Shown piece by piece: positions 44,319-53,170 of a stretch of DNA of 64,000 nt; within the stretch, counting starts at the first letter, position 1; the number at the start of each line of letters is the position of its first letter. The notes under the pieces were generated by a model. The model made no database searches. It was not told where the DNA came from and worked only from the letters and a program-made list of their open reading frames with translations. Both the position numbers and the translations under genes were made by a program. This DNA is from JADKAV01 sp963769435 (GTDB lineage: Bacteria > Actinomycetota > Actinomycetes > S36-B12 > UBA10799), in assembly GCA_963769435.1 (NCBI GenBank), contig CAVYLN010000002.1, positions 1,798,001-1,862,000 of the forward strand, in the 5' to 3' direction.

Positions 44319-45642
44319 ATGACACAAAGACATCGGGTGGTGATCATCGGTTCCGGTTTCGGTGGTCTGTTCGCTGCGAAGAAGCTGAAACGCGCCGAAG
44401 CGGATGTGACGCTGATCTCGCGGGTCTCCCACCACACGTTCCAGCCGCTGCTTTACCAGGTCGCCACCGGGATCCTCTCCCAGGGTGAGATCGCCCCGGC
44501 GACGCGCGAGGTCCTGCAGGCGGCACAAGAACTGCGAGGTGCTGCTCGGCGACGTGACGGAGATCGACCTCGCAGCGCGCACGGTGACCTCCTCTCTGGG
44601 CCGGCTGCAGACGGTCACGGAGTACGACTCGCTGATCGTCGCTGCCGGGGCCAGCACCGGGTACTTCGGCAACGACGGGTTCGAGCCCTTCGCCCCCGGA
44701 CTCAAGAGCATCGACGACGCCCTCGAGGTTCGTGCCCGGATCTTCGGAGCCTTCGAGATGGCCGAGTTGCTCGACGATGCGGACGAGGCCGCATCCTGGT
44801 TGACGTTCGTGGTGGTCGGGGCCGGGCCCACGGGTGTGGAACTGGCGGGGCAGATCATCGAGTTGTCCCGCCGCACGCTCAAGCGTGACTTCCGCCGTAT
44901 CGACCCGACGACGGCGCGCGTCATCCTGCTTGAGGGCGGCGACGGCGTCCTGGCGAGTTTCGGCCCGAAGCAGTCACGCAAGGCCAAGGAACATTTGGAG
45001 AGGATGGGCATCGACGTCCGGCTGCACGCCATGGTCGATGACGTCGATCAGACCGGCGTCGAGGTGACGCACGCCGACGGGTCCCGCGAGCGCATCCCCT
45101 CTCGGTGCGTGCTCTGGGCGGCCGGGGTGGCGGCCTCGCCGCTCGGTCAGCAGTTGGCCGAACAGAGCGGCGCCGAGCTCGACCGCGCGGGCCGGGTGAA
45201 GGTGCTCCCCGACCTGACTCTGCCCGGGCACGACGAGGTCTTCGTGATCGGCGACATGATCGCTCTGAACGACCTTCCGGGCGTGGCACAGGTGGCGATG
45301 CAGGGCGCGAAGTTCAGCGCCAGAAAGATCCGGGCACGCCTTGACGGAGAGTCCGACGACGCTCCGTTCGAGTACTTCGACAAGGGCAGCATGGCCACCA
45401 TCTCCCGATTCCGGGCGGTCGCCAACGTGGGCCCGCTCGAACTGCGCGGCTTCCTCGCGTGGATCGCGTGGCTGTTCATCCACATCCTGTACCTCGTGGG
45501 GTTCCAGGAGAAGGCGTCGACACTCGGGCACTGGGCGGTGGCCTTCATCGGTCGCAGCCGGGCCGAGCGGACATTCACCCTCGAACAGGCCCGCGGGTCG
45601 TTGACCGACGAGCGCGAGCCCAGGCTCCCGGAGGCGAGCTAG
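44319..45642 (+). CDS. ndh: Type II NADH dehydrogenase (frameshift near 44520)
   Basis: ATG 44319 opens MTQRHRVVIIGSGFGGLFAA, the FAD Rossmann motif. SHHTFQPLLYQVATGILSQG is the classic NDH-2 segment. The frame breaks in CAGGCGGCACAAG at about 44519-44522; dropping one G gives HKNCEVLLGDVTEID (span 3n+1, about 440 residues). VVVGAGPTGVELAGQI near 165 is the NADH site, and FIGDMIALNDLPGVAQVAMQ-like family text appears as IGDMIALND. The C-terminal amphipathic/hydrophobic tail (GFLAWIAWLFIHILYLVGF) anchors it to the inner membrane face. It passes NADH electrons to menaquinone without proton pumping. Confidence 0.92.
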
Positions 45643-45712
45643 GGTCCTCCGCGGCCCGACGAGCCCCCGGCCCCGACGAGCCCCCCGGACCCGGGGCCCC
45701 GGCGCCCCCGGG

Positions 45713-45772
45713 GGTTTTGTGAAGAAGTTTGCGCGACACGCCGGGGTTTTCCGTCAACTTCTTCACAAAACC
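45713..45772. terminator. Long perfect hairpin between ndh and rnhA
   Basis: GGTTTTGTGAAGAAGTT (45713-45729) and AACTTCTTCACAAAACC (45756-45772) are exact inverse complements around a 26-base loop. Embedded in a very C/G-rich stretch (45655-45712 and 45773-45850), it lies between convergent genes and ends in T-runs or A-runs on both sides. It is a strong bidirectional terminator candidate. The rest of 45643-45859 holds no gene. Confidence 0.75.
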
Positions 45773-45859
45773 GGGCGCCGGGCGCAACGGCCGGGCGCCG
45801 CGGCACGCCGGGACGCCGGCGCACCGGGCGCCGCGGGCCGGTGGCGTGGCGAGATCGGC

Positions 45860-46297
45860 TCAGCGCAGGTCGGCGATACCGCGGCGGGCGAGTTCGTCGG
45901 CGCGTTCGTTCTCGGGGTGGCCGCTGTGGCCCTTCACCCACTCCCAGGTGACGTCGTGCTGGGAGGCGGCCTCGTCGAGCCGCTTCCAGAGATCCACGTT
46001 CTTCACCGGCTGGCGGGCGGAGGTCATCCAGTTGCGGCGCTTCCAGTTCTTGACCCAGGTCATGATCCCGTTGCGCACGTACGTGGAGTCGGTGGTCACG
46101 ACGACCGTGGATCGGCGGGTGAGTGACTCCAGCGCCGAGATGGCGGCCATGAGTTCCATCCGGTTGTTGGTCGTGTCCGACTCGCCACCGAAGAGTTCCT
46201 TCTCGTGGTCACCCCAGCGCATGACGACCCCCCAGCCGCCCGGGCCGGGGTTCCCCGAGCAGGCGCCGTCGGTGAAAGCGTGAACGATCTCGGGCAC
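45860..46297 (-). CDS. rnhA: Ribonuclease HI
   Basis: The protein has 145 residues. The catalytic acids are all present: Asp in VHAFTDGACSGNPGPGGWG near residue 10, Glu in NNRMELMAAISAL near 48, Asp in VVTTDSTYVRNG near 70 and Asp in ENERADELAR near 135, with His in KGHSGHPENE. It cleaves the RNA of RNA-DNA hybrids (replication primers, R-loops) in the cytoplasm. Length and motif spacing match E. coli RnhA closely. The rocD stop is just 1 bp upstream of its start, so the two are co-transcribed. Confidence 0.96.
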   Translation of the reverse strand: MPEIVHAFTDGACSGNPGPGGWGVVMRWGDHEKELFGGESDTTNNRMELMAAISALESLTRRSTVVVTTDSTYVRNGIMTWVKNWKRRNWMTSARQPVKNVDLWKRLDEAASQHDVTWEWVKGHSGHPENERADELARRGIADLR

Positions 46298-46298
46298 C

Positions 46299-47498
46299 TC
46301 AGCCGAGTACTTTCAGGATGACGTCGATCCCATGGTCGAGGTCCTCCTGGGAGATGCTCAGGGGCGGAGCCAGCCGCAAGGTGGTGGCGTGGGTGTCCTT
46401 GACGATGACCCCGAGGTCCAGCGCCGCCTCGCAGCGCGGGCGCACCGGTGCGTACTGCTCATGGACCTGGACGCCGGCCCACAGACCGCGGCCGCGGACC
46501 TCCGCCACCGAAGCGGGCGCCTCCGCGCGCAGGCGGTCGAGCATGTGTGTACCGAGCTCCGCGCTGCGCCGCTGGTACTCGCCGGTTGCCAGCACCCGGA
46601 TGACCTCGCGCCCGATGGCGAGCGCGAACGGGTTCCCGCCGAAGGTCGAGCCGTGCTCACCGGGCCTCAGCACGCCGAGGACGTCGTCTCGGGACACCAC
46701 CGCGGAGATCGGGACGATGCCGCCGCCGAGTGCCTTTCCCAGCAGCACCACGTCCGGGCGCACCCCTTCGGCATCGACGGCCAGCGTGTGGCCCGTGCGG
46801 CCGAGCCCGGACTGGATCTCGTCGGCGATGAACAGCACGCCCGCGCGCTGACAGGCTGCGGCGACTCCGGGCAGGTAACCCTCCGGCGGCACGATCACAC
46901 CGGCCTCACCCTGGATGGGTTCGACGAGGAACGCGACCACCCGCGGGTCCTCCAGGGCCTCGGTCAGAGCGTCGAGGTCGCCGAAGTCGATCGCCCGGAA
47001 ACCAGGCGTGTACGGTCCGAAATCGTCGCGTGCGACGGGGTCGTCGCTGAAGGAGATGATGGTGGTGGTGCGACCGTGGAAGTTCTGGTGGGCCACCAGG
47101 ATGATCGCCTCGTCGTGGGGGATCCCCTTGTTCCGGTATCCCCACGCACGGGCGGTCTTCAACGCCGTCTCGACCGCTTCGGCGCCCGAGTTCATCGGTA
47201 GCGCCCGGTCCATGCCCAGCAACCCCGTGAGTTCGGCGCAGAACGGACCGAGCTGGTCGGAGTGGATCGCGCGGGAAGTCAGTGTGAGGAGGTCCAACTG
47301 CGCGTGAGCGGCGGCGACCAGCCGGGGGTGGCCGTGCCCGAAGTTGAGCGCCGAGTAGGCACTGAGGAAGTCCAGGTACTGCCGACCCTCCACATCCGTG
47401 ACCCAGGACCCGTGCGCCTCGCGGACGACGACAGGCAAAGGGTGGTAGTTGTGAGCCCCGGACCTGTCCTCCAAGGCGATGTACGACTGACTGTCCAT
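46299..47498 (-). CDS. rocD: Ornithine aminotransferase
   Basis: The protein has 399 residues. It is a class III PLP aminotransferase: SGAEAVETALKTAR near residue 103, LIVEPIQGE-type strand FLVEPIQGEAGVIVPP near 191, Asp in IADEIQSGLGRTG near 225 and PLP-Lys in LLGKALGGGIVP near 254. The opening HNYHPLPVVVREAHG and the GSTFGGNPFA segment are typical of ornithine-oxo-acid transaminase rather than acetylornithine transaminase. It converts ornithine and 2-oxoglutarate to glutamate semialdehyde and glutamate. A dimethylargininase lies 4 kb away (51576), and together they fit arginine catabolism. Confidence 0.92.
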   Translation of the reverse strand: MDSQSYIALEDRSGAHNYHPLPVVVREAHGSWVTDVEGRQYLDFLSAYSALNFGHGHPRLVAAAHAQLDLLTLTSRAIHSDQLGPFCAELTGLLGMDRALPMNSGAEAVETALKTARAWGYRNKGIPHDEAIILVAHQNFHGRTTTIISFSDDPVARDDFGPYTPGFRAIDFGDLDALTEALEDPRVVAFLVEPIQGEAGVIVPPEGYLPGVAAACQRAGVLFIADEIQSGLGRTGHTLAVDAEGVRPDVVLLGKALGGGIVPISAVVSRDDVLGVLRPGEHGSTFGGNPFALAIGREVIRVLATGEYQRRSAELGTHMLDRLRAEAPASVAEVRGRGLWAGVQVHEQYAPVRPRCEAALDLGVIVKDTHATTLRLAPPLSISQEDLDHGIDVILKVLG

Positions 47499-47605
47499 GA
47501 CCCCACGCTACCTTCTGGAAGGCGTCCTCCGGGTCGCTGCTGCAGCGGCGCTTCAGCCACACCCTCACCGTCCACGCGATGCGAGGCGGTCGCAAGTCCA
47601 CTTAG

Positions 47606-47622
47606 ATACCAAGGGGGGGTAT
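47606..47622. promoter_or_regulatory. CsoR-like operator candidate
   Basis: ATACCAAGGGGGGGTAT: ATACC and GGTAT flank a G-run. Copper/formaldehyde-type CsoR/FrmR repressors bind G/C-tract sites bracketed by TA-containing ends of this kind (family knowledge). It is 41 bp upstream of the Cys-rich microprotein. Confidence 0.4.
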
Positions 47623-47663
47623 AGTGACAACTCATTCCCCGTTCACGCGAAGGAGCCAGCCCT

Positions 47664-47810
47664 ATGTGCAGTCCTGCCGTTTGTCCCACGTGCAAGCGCG
47701 CGACCTACAGCGGTTGCGGCGCCCATGTCGAGCAGATCCTCGGTCACCTGCCGGCCGAACAGCGCTGCGAATGCCCGCCGAGGCCCCGCCGCGGCTGGTT
47801 CGGATTCTGA
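47664..47810 (+). CDS. 48-residue Cys-rich microprotein
   Basis: ATG 47664 has AAGGAG eight bases upstream. The product, MCSPAVCPTCKRATYSGCG, then AHVEQILGHL..CECPPRP and GWFGF, has six Cys and two His residues. It matches a small actinobacterial family of unknown function that begins MCxPxxCxxCxKxTxxGCGxHV. The CxxC and CG.HV pairs could hold one zinc or copper ion. The upstream ATACC-G-run-GGTAT palindrome hints at metal control. It converges on the glycosyltransferase with a 3-bp gap. Confidence 0.85.
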   Translation: MCSPAVCPTCKRATYSGCGAHVEQILGHLPAEQRCECPPRPRRGWFGF

Positions 47811-47813
47811 GCC

Positions 47814-48863
47814 TCACGTCCGCTGCATGACGCGGCGGTACTGCTCGGCGTAGCGGCGCGCCATGACTTCCACCGTGAACCGCTGCGCAACGGCCGCCTC
47901 GGCAGCGCGACCCATCGACTCGCGGCGTGGTTCGTCGGCAAGCAGCCAGTCCACCGCTTCCACCAGCCCGGGCACATCCGCGGCATCGACGAGTAGACCG
48001 GTGCTGCGGTCGTCGATCACGTCGGCGGCCGCACCCACCCGCGTCGCTACCACTGGTACGCCGCTGGCCATGGCCTCCAGGATCGTCATCGGCATGCCCT
48101 CCCGGTAGGAAGGTTGCACCAGGATGTCGAGGCTGGCGTACACGCCCGGCATGTCGTCGCGGAAACCTGTGAACGTCAGGTTCGGGCCGGCCCTGGATTC
48201 GAGCGCTGGGCGCAGTGGGCCGTCCCCGACGAGCACGAAGTGGGCGTCCGGGATCTGAGAGGCCAGCGCGAGGTAGTCCTCCGGTGCCTTCTCCGGGGCG
48301 AGCCGCGCCACCATCCCCACCAGCGGGTGGGGGAGGTCGAGTGTCGGAGCCACCGCCTCGAACGCGGCCGGGTCGATCCCGTTGCCGATCGTCAGTGCGT
48401 GCTCGATCCCGTATTCCGACCGCAGACTGTCGCGGGCCTCGTCTGAGACCGCGTACACCGCGTCGAAGCGGCGTAGCAGAGGTCCGTCGAGCCGGTTGTT
48501 GCGACCGGTGTCGAAACGGTGGTTCGTGGCAACGATGTGCGTCCGGGACCCCAGCGTGGCCAGGTAGCCGTACAGGTTCGCCTTGTATCCGTGGGCGTGG
48601 ACGATGTCGATGCCCAGTTCCGCGACGTCCGCGCGTAGCCGTCGCACTGCCCCCGGGTCGAATCGTCCGCCGCATCGCAGCAGGCGCACGGGCACGCCCG
48701 CGGCCGCCGCGTACTCGGCGACGTCGACGTTGCGACTGTGCTGGTTGTCGAACACCTCCAGGGTGGCCGTGACGCCGAACTGCGGCAGCGCCGCGCAAAG
48801 TCCCGTCACCATCTTCTCCGCGCCGTAGACGCCGCTGCTGGAGATCAGATGCAGAACCCTCAC
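47814..48863 (-). CDS. Glycosyltransferase family 4 protein
   Basis: The protein has 349 residues from ATG 48863. It is GT-B fold with an N-terminal acceptor domain (LHLISSSGVYGAEKMV, DIVHAHGYKANLYG) and a C-terminal donor domain (VGMVARLAPEKAPEDYLAL, YREGMPMTILEAMASGVPVV with the E-x7-E signature). It transfers a sugar from a nucleotide donor, probably onto an envelope polymer or lipid-linked precursor. It is divergent, with only 11 bp between starts, from a CDP-glycerol-type transferase, and is likely part of the same pathway. Confidence 0.9.
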   Translation of the reverse strand: MRVLHLISSSGVYGAEKMVTGLCAALPQFGVTATLEVFDNQHSRNVDVAEYAAAAGVPVRLLRCGGRFDPGAVRRLRADVAELGIDIVHAHGYKANLYGYLATLGSRTHIVATNHRFDTGRNNRLDGPLLRRFDAVYAVSDEARDSLRSEYGIEHALTIGNGIDPAAFEAVAPTLDLPHPLVGMVARLAPEKAPEDYLALASQIPDAHFVLVGDGPLRPALESRAGPNLTFTGFRDDMPGVYASLDILVQPSYREGMPMTILEAMASGVPVVATRVGAAADVIDDRSTGLLVDAADVPGLVEAVDWLLADEPRRESMGRAAEAAVAQRFTVEVMARRYAEQYRRVMQRT

Positions 48864-48874
48864 GCCGTCAGCCT

Positions 48875-49963
48875 ATGGGTACTGTGCGGAGGGTGAGTGG
48901 GGCACGGAACCTGGCACGGGCTGCGGCGCAGAAGATGTATGCGCGGTGGGCGAAACTCCCGCTGCGCGAGGTCGTCCTTCTGGAGTCCTTCGAGGGTTCG
49001 GCGCCTTCGGGCGACCCCGCCGCCATCGCCGAACACCTGCGTGCTCACACCGATCTACCGCTTGTGTGGGCGGTACGTGAGCCGATGCCGCAGGCCCACG
49101 AGAAGGTGCGATCGGTCCGCTACCGATCGGCGGCCTACTTCAAGGCGCTGGCCACCAGCAAGTACCTGGTCAACAACGTGACGTTCCCGCCGCTGTTCGA
49201 CAAACGGGACGACCAGGTGTATCTGAACACCTGGCACGGCACGCCCCTGAAGAAGATGGGCCGCGACGTCGACGCGGCCTACGCGCACATCGCGAACACG
49301 GTGGCGAACCTCGAGGCAGCGGACGTGCTCCTGTCCAGCGGGCGCTACATGACCCAGACCATGTACGTGGGTGCCTACGGCGTCAGTGGCGAGTCGGTGG
49401 TGGAACTCGGGTCCCCCAGGGTGGACGTCCAGTTCAGCGCACGCGACGAGTCGGAGCTGGTCCTCTACGCGCCCACGTGGCAGGAGCAGAGTCCCACCCA
49501 GGCCATCGACGACCTGGATGCGGTGGCCGACCGGATAGAGGGGATGGCCGAGGCTGTGGGACCGGGAAGGCGTGCGATGGTGCGGGTGCACGGCAAGGTG
49601 CGCGATCGGGCCGCTCGCCATCCCCGGCTGACAGGATTCCTCGCCCCACCGGAGCTCACGACCAACGCCTTGCTCGCCAGGACGACGACGCTGATCACCG
49701 ACTTCTCCAGCGTTGCGTTCGACTTCCTCGCAACCGGCTCCGAGGTGCTGTACTTCACCCCCGTCGACTATCCGCGCGGTGTCTATCTGAGCGACGCGGA
49801 ACTCCCGGGCCCGCGTACCGACTCGTTGGAGACGCTGCAGGCCTGGTTGAGCGACGGTGCCCCCGGCGCGGGCGTGAGCCTCGAAACCGCTCGCGGGCGC
49901 TTCTGCCCCCACGAGGACGGCAACGCGACCGCCCGAGTGGCCGACACTCTGCTTGCCCGCTGA
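48875..49963 (+). CDS. CDP-glycerol glycerophosphotransferase-family protein (1)
   Basis: The protein has 362 residues from ATG 48875 (GTG 48893 is possible). Family markers are YLNTWHGTPLKKMGRD near residue 115, ASSRYMT-like LSSGRYMTQTM near 155, LYAPTWQEQ near 200 and TDFSSVAFDFLATGSEVLYF near 275. These belong to TagB/TagF-type enzymes that polymerise or add glycerol phosphate (or ribitol phosphate) in wall teichoic acids. The N-terminus lacks a membrane helix, so it is peripheral at the cytoplasmic face. A paralogue follows 42 bp later. Confidence 0.85.
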   Translation: MGTVRRVSGARNLARAAAQKMYARWAKLPLREVVLLESFEGSAPSGDPAAIAEHLRAHTDLPLVWAVREPMPQAHEKVRSVRYRSAAYFKALATSKYLVNNVTFPPLFDKRDDQVYLNTWHGTPLKKMGRDVDAAYAHIANTVANLEAADVLLSSGRYMTQTMYVGAYGVSGESVVELGSPRVDVQFSARDESELVLYAPTWQEQSPTQAIDDLDAVADRIEGMAEAVGPGRRAMVRVHGKVRDRAARHPRLTGFLAPPELTTNALLARTTTLITDFSSVAFDFLATGSEVLYFTPVDYPRGVYLSDAELPGPRTDSLETLQAWLSDGAPGAGVSLETARGRFCPHEDGNATARVADTLLAR

Positions 49964-50005
49964 TCGGTCACGTGCCGGGATCCGCCACGGGCTAGTTTGG
50001 TCACC

Positions 50006-51184
50006 ATGGGACCGCTGAGCATCGCGATGACGCGCGGTCGGTCGGTCCTGGACTCGCGCTCGGCTCTGCGGTCCTGGCGCCGGCGCGGTGACACCGCCCC
50101 GGAAGAGGCCGGGGTCCTCGTCTACTTCGGTTCCGGATCGGCCTACCTGTACCAGATCCGGGACTGGCTGGTGCCGCTGTCCAGCCTGGCCGAGAGTGTC
50201 CCGGTGGCGATCGTGGTGCGTGATCCACGCGTGGCACTCGACCTGGTGCCGCTGACGTCCCTGCCCATCCTGCTGGCGCGCTGGCTCGCCGACGTCGACG
50301 CCCTGATGAAGACCTACCAGCCGGACGTGGTGCTCTACGTGAACCAGAACGTGTCGAACTTCGACGTCCTGGCATACGCACGGCCACACCACGTCTTCCT
50401 GAGCCACGGCGAGAGCGACAAGGTCTACATGGTGTCCAACCAGGCGAAGGCCTACGACCTCACCTTCGTCGCGGGACAGGCCGCGGTGGACCGCTACCGG
50501 GCGGCACTGCACGACTTCGACACCGAGACCAAACTCCGCATCATCGGGCGGCCACAACTGCACGTGGGCCAGACACCTCCGGCCGACCTGCCGCCCACAT
50601 CGAGGCCGCGAACCGTCCTGTACGCGCCGACGACCGAGGGCAGTGCGGCACCCATGGAGTACGGCTCGCTGGCCAGCCACGGCGTCGCGATGATCAAGGC
50701 CCTTGTCGCGGACGGCGATCATCGGGTCATCTTCCGGCCGCATCCACAGGCCGGGCGCCGTCTTGCCAGTCACGCTCAGGCCCTGCGGGAGATCACCGAA
50801 CTGCTGACGGCCGCCGGCGCAGATCACTACATCGACCGCAGTCCGCGGTTCGGATGGCAGCAGACGGTGGCCGATGCCCTGATCAGCGACATCTCCGCGG
50901 TTGCGGTGGACTGGCTGCCGACCGGAAAACCGTTGGTCGTGACCAGACCCGCGCAACCGCTGGCGCCGATCCTTGATGGTGGGATGCTCGCAACGCTGCC
51001 CCTGCTGCCGGCCGCCGAAGCGCCCGGGATCGTGAAGGCGCTGGAGGAGGCCGCTGCGCCCCAGCGGTTGGCGGATCTGCATCGCTGGTCGGATTACTAC
51101 TTCGCGCCCGGTGATGTGAACACGTTCGTCGAGGCCGTCCTGCAACTGCGCGCGGTTGACGAGTCCCGTCGCCCACCGGAATAG
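50006..51184 (+). CDS. CDP-glycerol glycerophosphotransferase-family protein (2)
   Basis: The protein has 392 residues from ATG 50006. It is a distant paralogue of the previous gene: VFLSHGESDKVYMVSNQ near 130 replaces the WHGT loop, and VLYAPTTEGSAAPMEYGSL near 208, RPHPQAGRR near 245 and ISDISAVAVDWLPTGKPLVV near 295 keep the family order. Weaker motif identity suggests a different acceptor or a non-teichoic polymer. Both transferases and the nearby GT4 enzyme fit one surface-polymer locus; no TagO or export genes are seen here. Confidence 0.8.
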   Translation: MGPLSIAMTRGRSVLDSRSALRSWRRRGDTAPEEAGVLVYFGSGSAYLYQIRDWLVPLSSLAESVPVAIVVRDPRVALDLVPLTSLPILLARWLADVDALMKTYQPDVVLYVNQNVSNFDVLAYARPHHVFLSHGESDKVYMVSNQAKAYDLTFVAGQAAVDRYRAALHDFDTETKLRIIGRPQLHVGQTPPADLPPTSRPRTVLYAPTTEGSAAPMEYGSLASHGVAMIKALVADGDHRVIFRPHPQAGRRLASHAQALREITELLTAAGADHYIDRSPRFGWQQTVADALISDISAVAVDWLPTGKPLVVTRPAQPLAPILDGGMLATLPLLPAAEAPGIVKALEEAAAPQRLADLHRWSDYYFAPGDVNTFVEAVLQLRAVDESRRPPE

Positions 51185-51192
51185 TCACAACG

Positions 51193-51579
51193 GTGGAGAC
51201 TCCTCTCGAACGCTGGCACGAGGTCGTGCGCTCGCGTAACCCCGCCCTGCTCAACCAGATCCTCGCCGACGACGCGACGTTCCACTCCCCGATCCTCTTC
51301 CGCCCTCAGCAGGGCAAGGACCTGGTGGCGCTGTACCTCACCGGGGCGATGCACGTGATCGCCAACCCCAGCTTCCGGTACGTGCGAGAGGTCTCGCAGG
51401 ACAACACCTCGGTGCTGGAGTTCGAGACCCAGATCGACGAGGTGCATGTGAACGGGGTGGACATCATCACGTGGGACGACAACGGGCGGATCAGCGATTT
51501 CAAGGTGATGATCCGGCCGCTTAAGGCCGTGAACGTCGTGCAGCAAAGGATGGCCGAACTTCTCGAGCAGATGACGTGA
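51193..51579 (+). CDS. SnoaL/NTF2-like protein
   Basis: The protein has 128 residues from GTG 51193. It has an NTF2-like cone fold: an N-terminal helix (LERWHEVVRSRNPALLNQIL), ADDATFHSPILFRP, then strands to GVDIITWDDNGRISDFKVMI and a closing helix. The family ranges from polyketide cyclases to ring-hydroxylating subunits and inactive small-molecule binders. No catalytic set can be assigned. Its stop overlaps the GTG of the dimethylargininase gene (GTGA), so the two are coupled. Confidence 0.85.
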   Translation: METPLERWHEVVRSRNPALLNQILADDATFHSPILFRPQQGKDLVALYLTGAMHVIANPSFRYVREVSQDNTSVLEFETQIDEVHVNGVDIITWDDNGRISDFKVMIRPLKAVNVVQQRMAELLEQMT

Positions 51580-52322
51580 AGGCGCTGGTCCGGCGACCGA
51601 GTCCGCGCTTGAGCGAGGGGCTGCTCACGCACATCGATCGGCACCCGGTGGACGTGGGTCTGGCCCAGGACCAGTGGCACGACTACGTGGGGGCGCTGGC
51701 GCGGATCGGCTGGGAGCCCGTGGAGGTGGAACCGGCCCCCGACCACCCGGACGGTGTGTTCATCGAGGATGCCGTCGTGTCTTGGGGTGACAGCGCGCTT
51801 GTCACCCGCCCGGGTGCACCGTCGCGGCGTGGCGAAACGGCCGCGGCGGAACGCGCTGTAGCCGATCTCGGGCTCCGGGTCGTCCGCCTCGAGGGCCCCG
51901 ACACCCTCGACGGCGGGGACGTCCTGAAGATCGACGGCCGCTTCTTCATCGGGGTGGGCGGTCGCACCACTATCGGGGCGTGTGACCAGGTGTCCGCGTT
52001 GCTGGATGTGGAGGTCATCCCGGTCCCGGTCACCAAGGCCCTGCACCTGAAGAGCGCCGTGACGGCGCTGCCCGACGGCACGGTGATCGGCCATCCGTCG
52101 CGGGTGGACGACATGTCGGCGTTCGAGCGTTTCCTCCCCGTTCCCGAGGAGTCCGGGTCCCACGTCGTGGTGGTCGACGACCGGACCGTGCTCATGGCCG
52201 CATCGGCACCGGTGACCGCCGCAATACTCCGCGACCGCGGACTGCGGACCGTGGAGGTGGACATCAGCGAGTTCGAGAAGTTGGAGGGCTGCGTGACCTG
52301 CCTGTCGGTGCGGTTGCGTTAG
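51576..52322 (+). CDS. ddaH: Dimethylargininase (DDAH) family amidinohydrolase
   Basis: The protein has 248 residues from GTG 51576. The DDAH landmarks are present: substrate-binding VFIEDAVVSW near residue 57, EGPDTLDGGDVLKID near 106, catalytic His in TKALHLKSAVTALPDG near 162 and catalytic Cys in LEGCVTCLSVRLR at the end. It hydrolyses methylated arginine (or arginine-like guanidines) to citrulline and methylamine. Ornithine aminotransferase is 4 kb upstream, consistent with a scavenging route. In actinobacteria the two are often neighbours. Confidence 0.88.
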   Translation: MKALVRRPSPRLSEGLLTHIDRHPVDVGLAQDQWHDYVGALARIGWEPVEVEPAPDHPDGVFIEDAVVSWGDSALVTRPGAPSRRGETAAAERAVADLGLRVVRLEGPDTLDGGDVLKIDGRFFIGVGGRTTIGACDQVSALLDVEVIPVPVTKALHLKSAVTALPDGTVIGHPSRVDDMSAFERFLPVPEESGSHVVVVDDRTVLMAASAPVTAAILRDRGLRTVEVDISEFEKLEGCVTCLSVRLR

Positions 52323-52351
52323 CCGGAAGGCCCGCTCGGGATCAGCGGCGC

Positions 52352-52456
52352 ATGACCCAGCTCAGGGCCCGGATCGTGGTGCGGAAGCCGGGTGTCTGCA
52401 AACTGACCGCCAAGAAGGGCAAGAAGACACTTCGCGCCAAACTGCGCGTCAAGTGA
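52352..52456 (+). pseudogene. C-terminal remnant of a secreted repeat protein
   Basis: 34 codons read TQLRARIVVRKPGVCKLTAK then KGKKTLRAKLRVK and a stop. The Gly-Val-Cys-x-Leu-Thr-Ala-Lys pattern is typical of the end of bacterial Ig-like domain repeats. There is no ribosome site and no room for the rest of the domain, so I read it as a leftover tail, in the 155-bp gap after ddaH. Confidence 0.35.
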
Positions 52457-52477
52457 CCGCGGCCCTCCAGCAGCGGC

Positions 52478-53101
52478 TCACACGCGGATCGTGCCGACCA
52501 GTGCGGGTGCGACCGGCGGCACGTTGGTGAGCGTCGTCGACTGGAGGTCTTCGAGTGCCAGGCCCGCCTCCGCGAACACCGCGAGGGTGTCCTGGTCGCA
52601 CCGGCACCCTCCGGCGAGCCAGGGCCACACCGGACTGACCAGCCGCTGCGCCCTGCGCATCCAACTGCCGTCGTCGGCCACGACATGTTCGAGCACCGCG
52701 ATCGTTCCGCCTGGGCGCAGTACCCGCAGAGCCTCACGGATCACGGCGGCGGGATCGTCGACACTGCACAGCACGTAGGCGAACAGCACCGAGTCGACGG
52801 TGTCGTCGGCCAGTGGCAGGTCCTCACCCACGGCGTCGACCACCTCGACCGGCATGTCGGCTCGTGCGATCGCGGCTTCTGCGGCTTTGCGCATCGAGGC
52901 ACTGGGTTCCACACCGACGACCGCAGTCACGGTGTCCGGCAGGTGGTGCAGATCCTCAGCGGGTCCGAGCCCGACGATCAGAAGTCGCCCGTGCAGATGG
53001 CTGGACACCTCTGTGCGGGTCCTGCCCACCACGCCGGAATCCTCCGCGCGGGCGATGAGCCGATAGATCTGCGTGAACAGCGGATGGTCGTGCGTCGCCA
53101 T
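52478..53101 (-). CDS. Class I SAM-dependent methyltransferase
   Basis: The protein has 207 residues from ATG 53101. The SAM-binding fold is clear: LLIVGLGPAEDLHHLPD near residue 41 (motif I), VGVEPSASM near 62, DLPLADDTVDSVLFAYVLCS near 95 and LRPGGTIAVLEHV near 128. It resembles the UbiE/METTL7-like group. The late GGCRCDQDT region has two Cys residues, as seen in thiol- or lipid-methylating relatives. The substrate is unknown. Confidence 0.9.
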   Translation of the reverse strand: MATHDHPLFTQIYRLIARAEDSGVVGRTRTEVSSHLHGRLLIVGLGPAEDLHHLPDTVTAVVGVEPSASMRKAAEAAIARADMPVEVVDAVGEDLPLADDTVDSVLFAYVLCSVDDPAAVIREALRVLRPGGTIAVLEHVVADDGSWMRRAQRLVSPVWPWLAGGCRCDQDTLAVFAEAGLALEDLQSTTLTNVPPVAPALVGTIRV

Positions 53102-53170
53102 ACCCCCAGGGTAGGCGCCGGCTCACACCTGGTAGCCGCCGGTGCGACCCGGGATCGGTCGGCCTGCCTG

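Noticed and set aside
45713..45772. Rex (NADH-sensing) operator
   Set aside because: The TTGTGAA and TTCACAA halves are over 35 bp apart and lie after ndh between convergent genes; a terminator explains them better.
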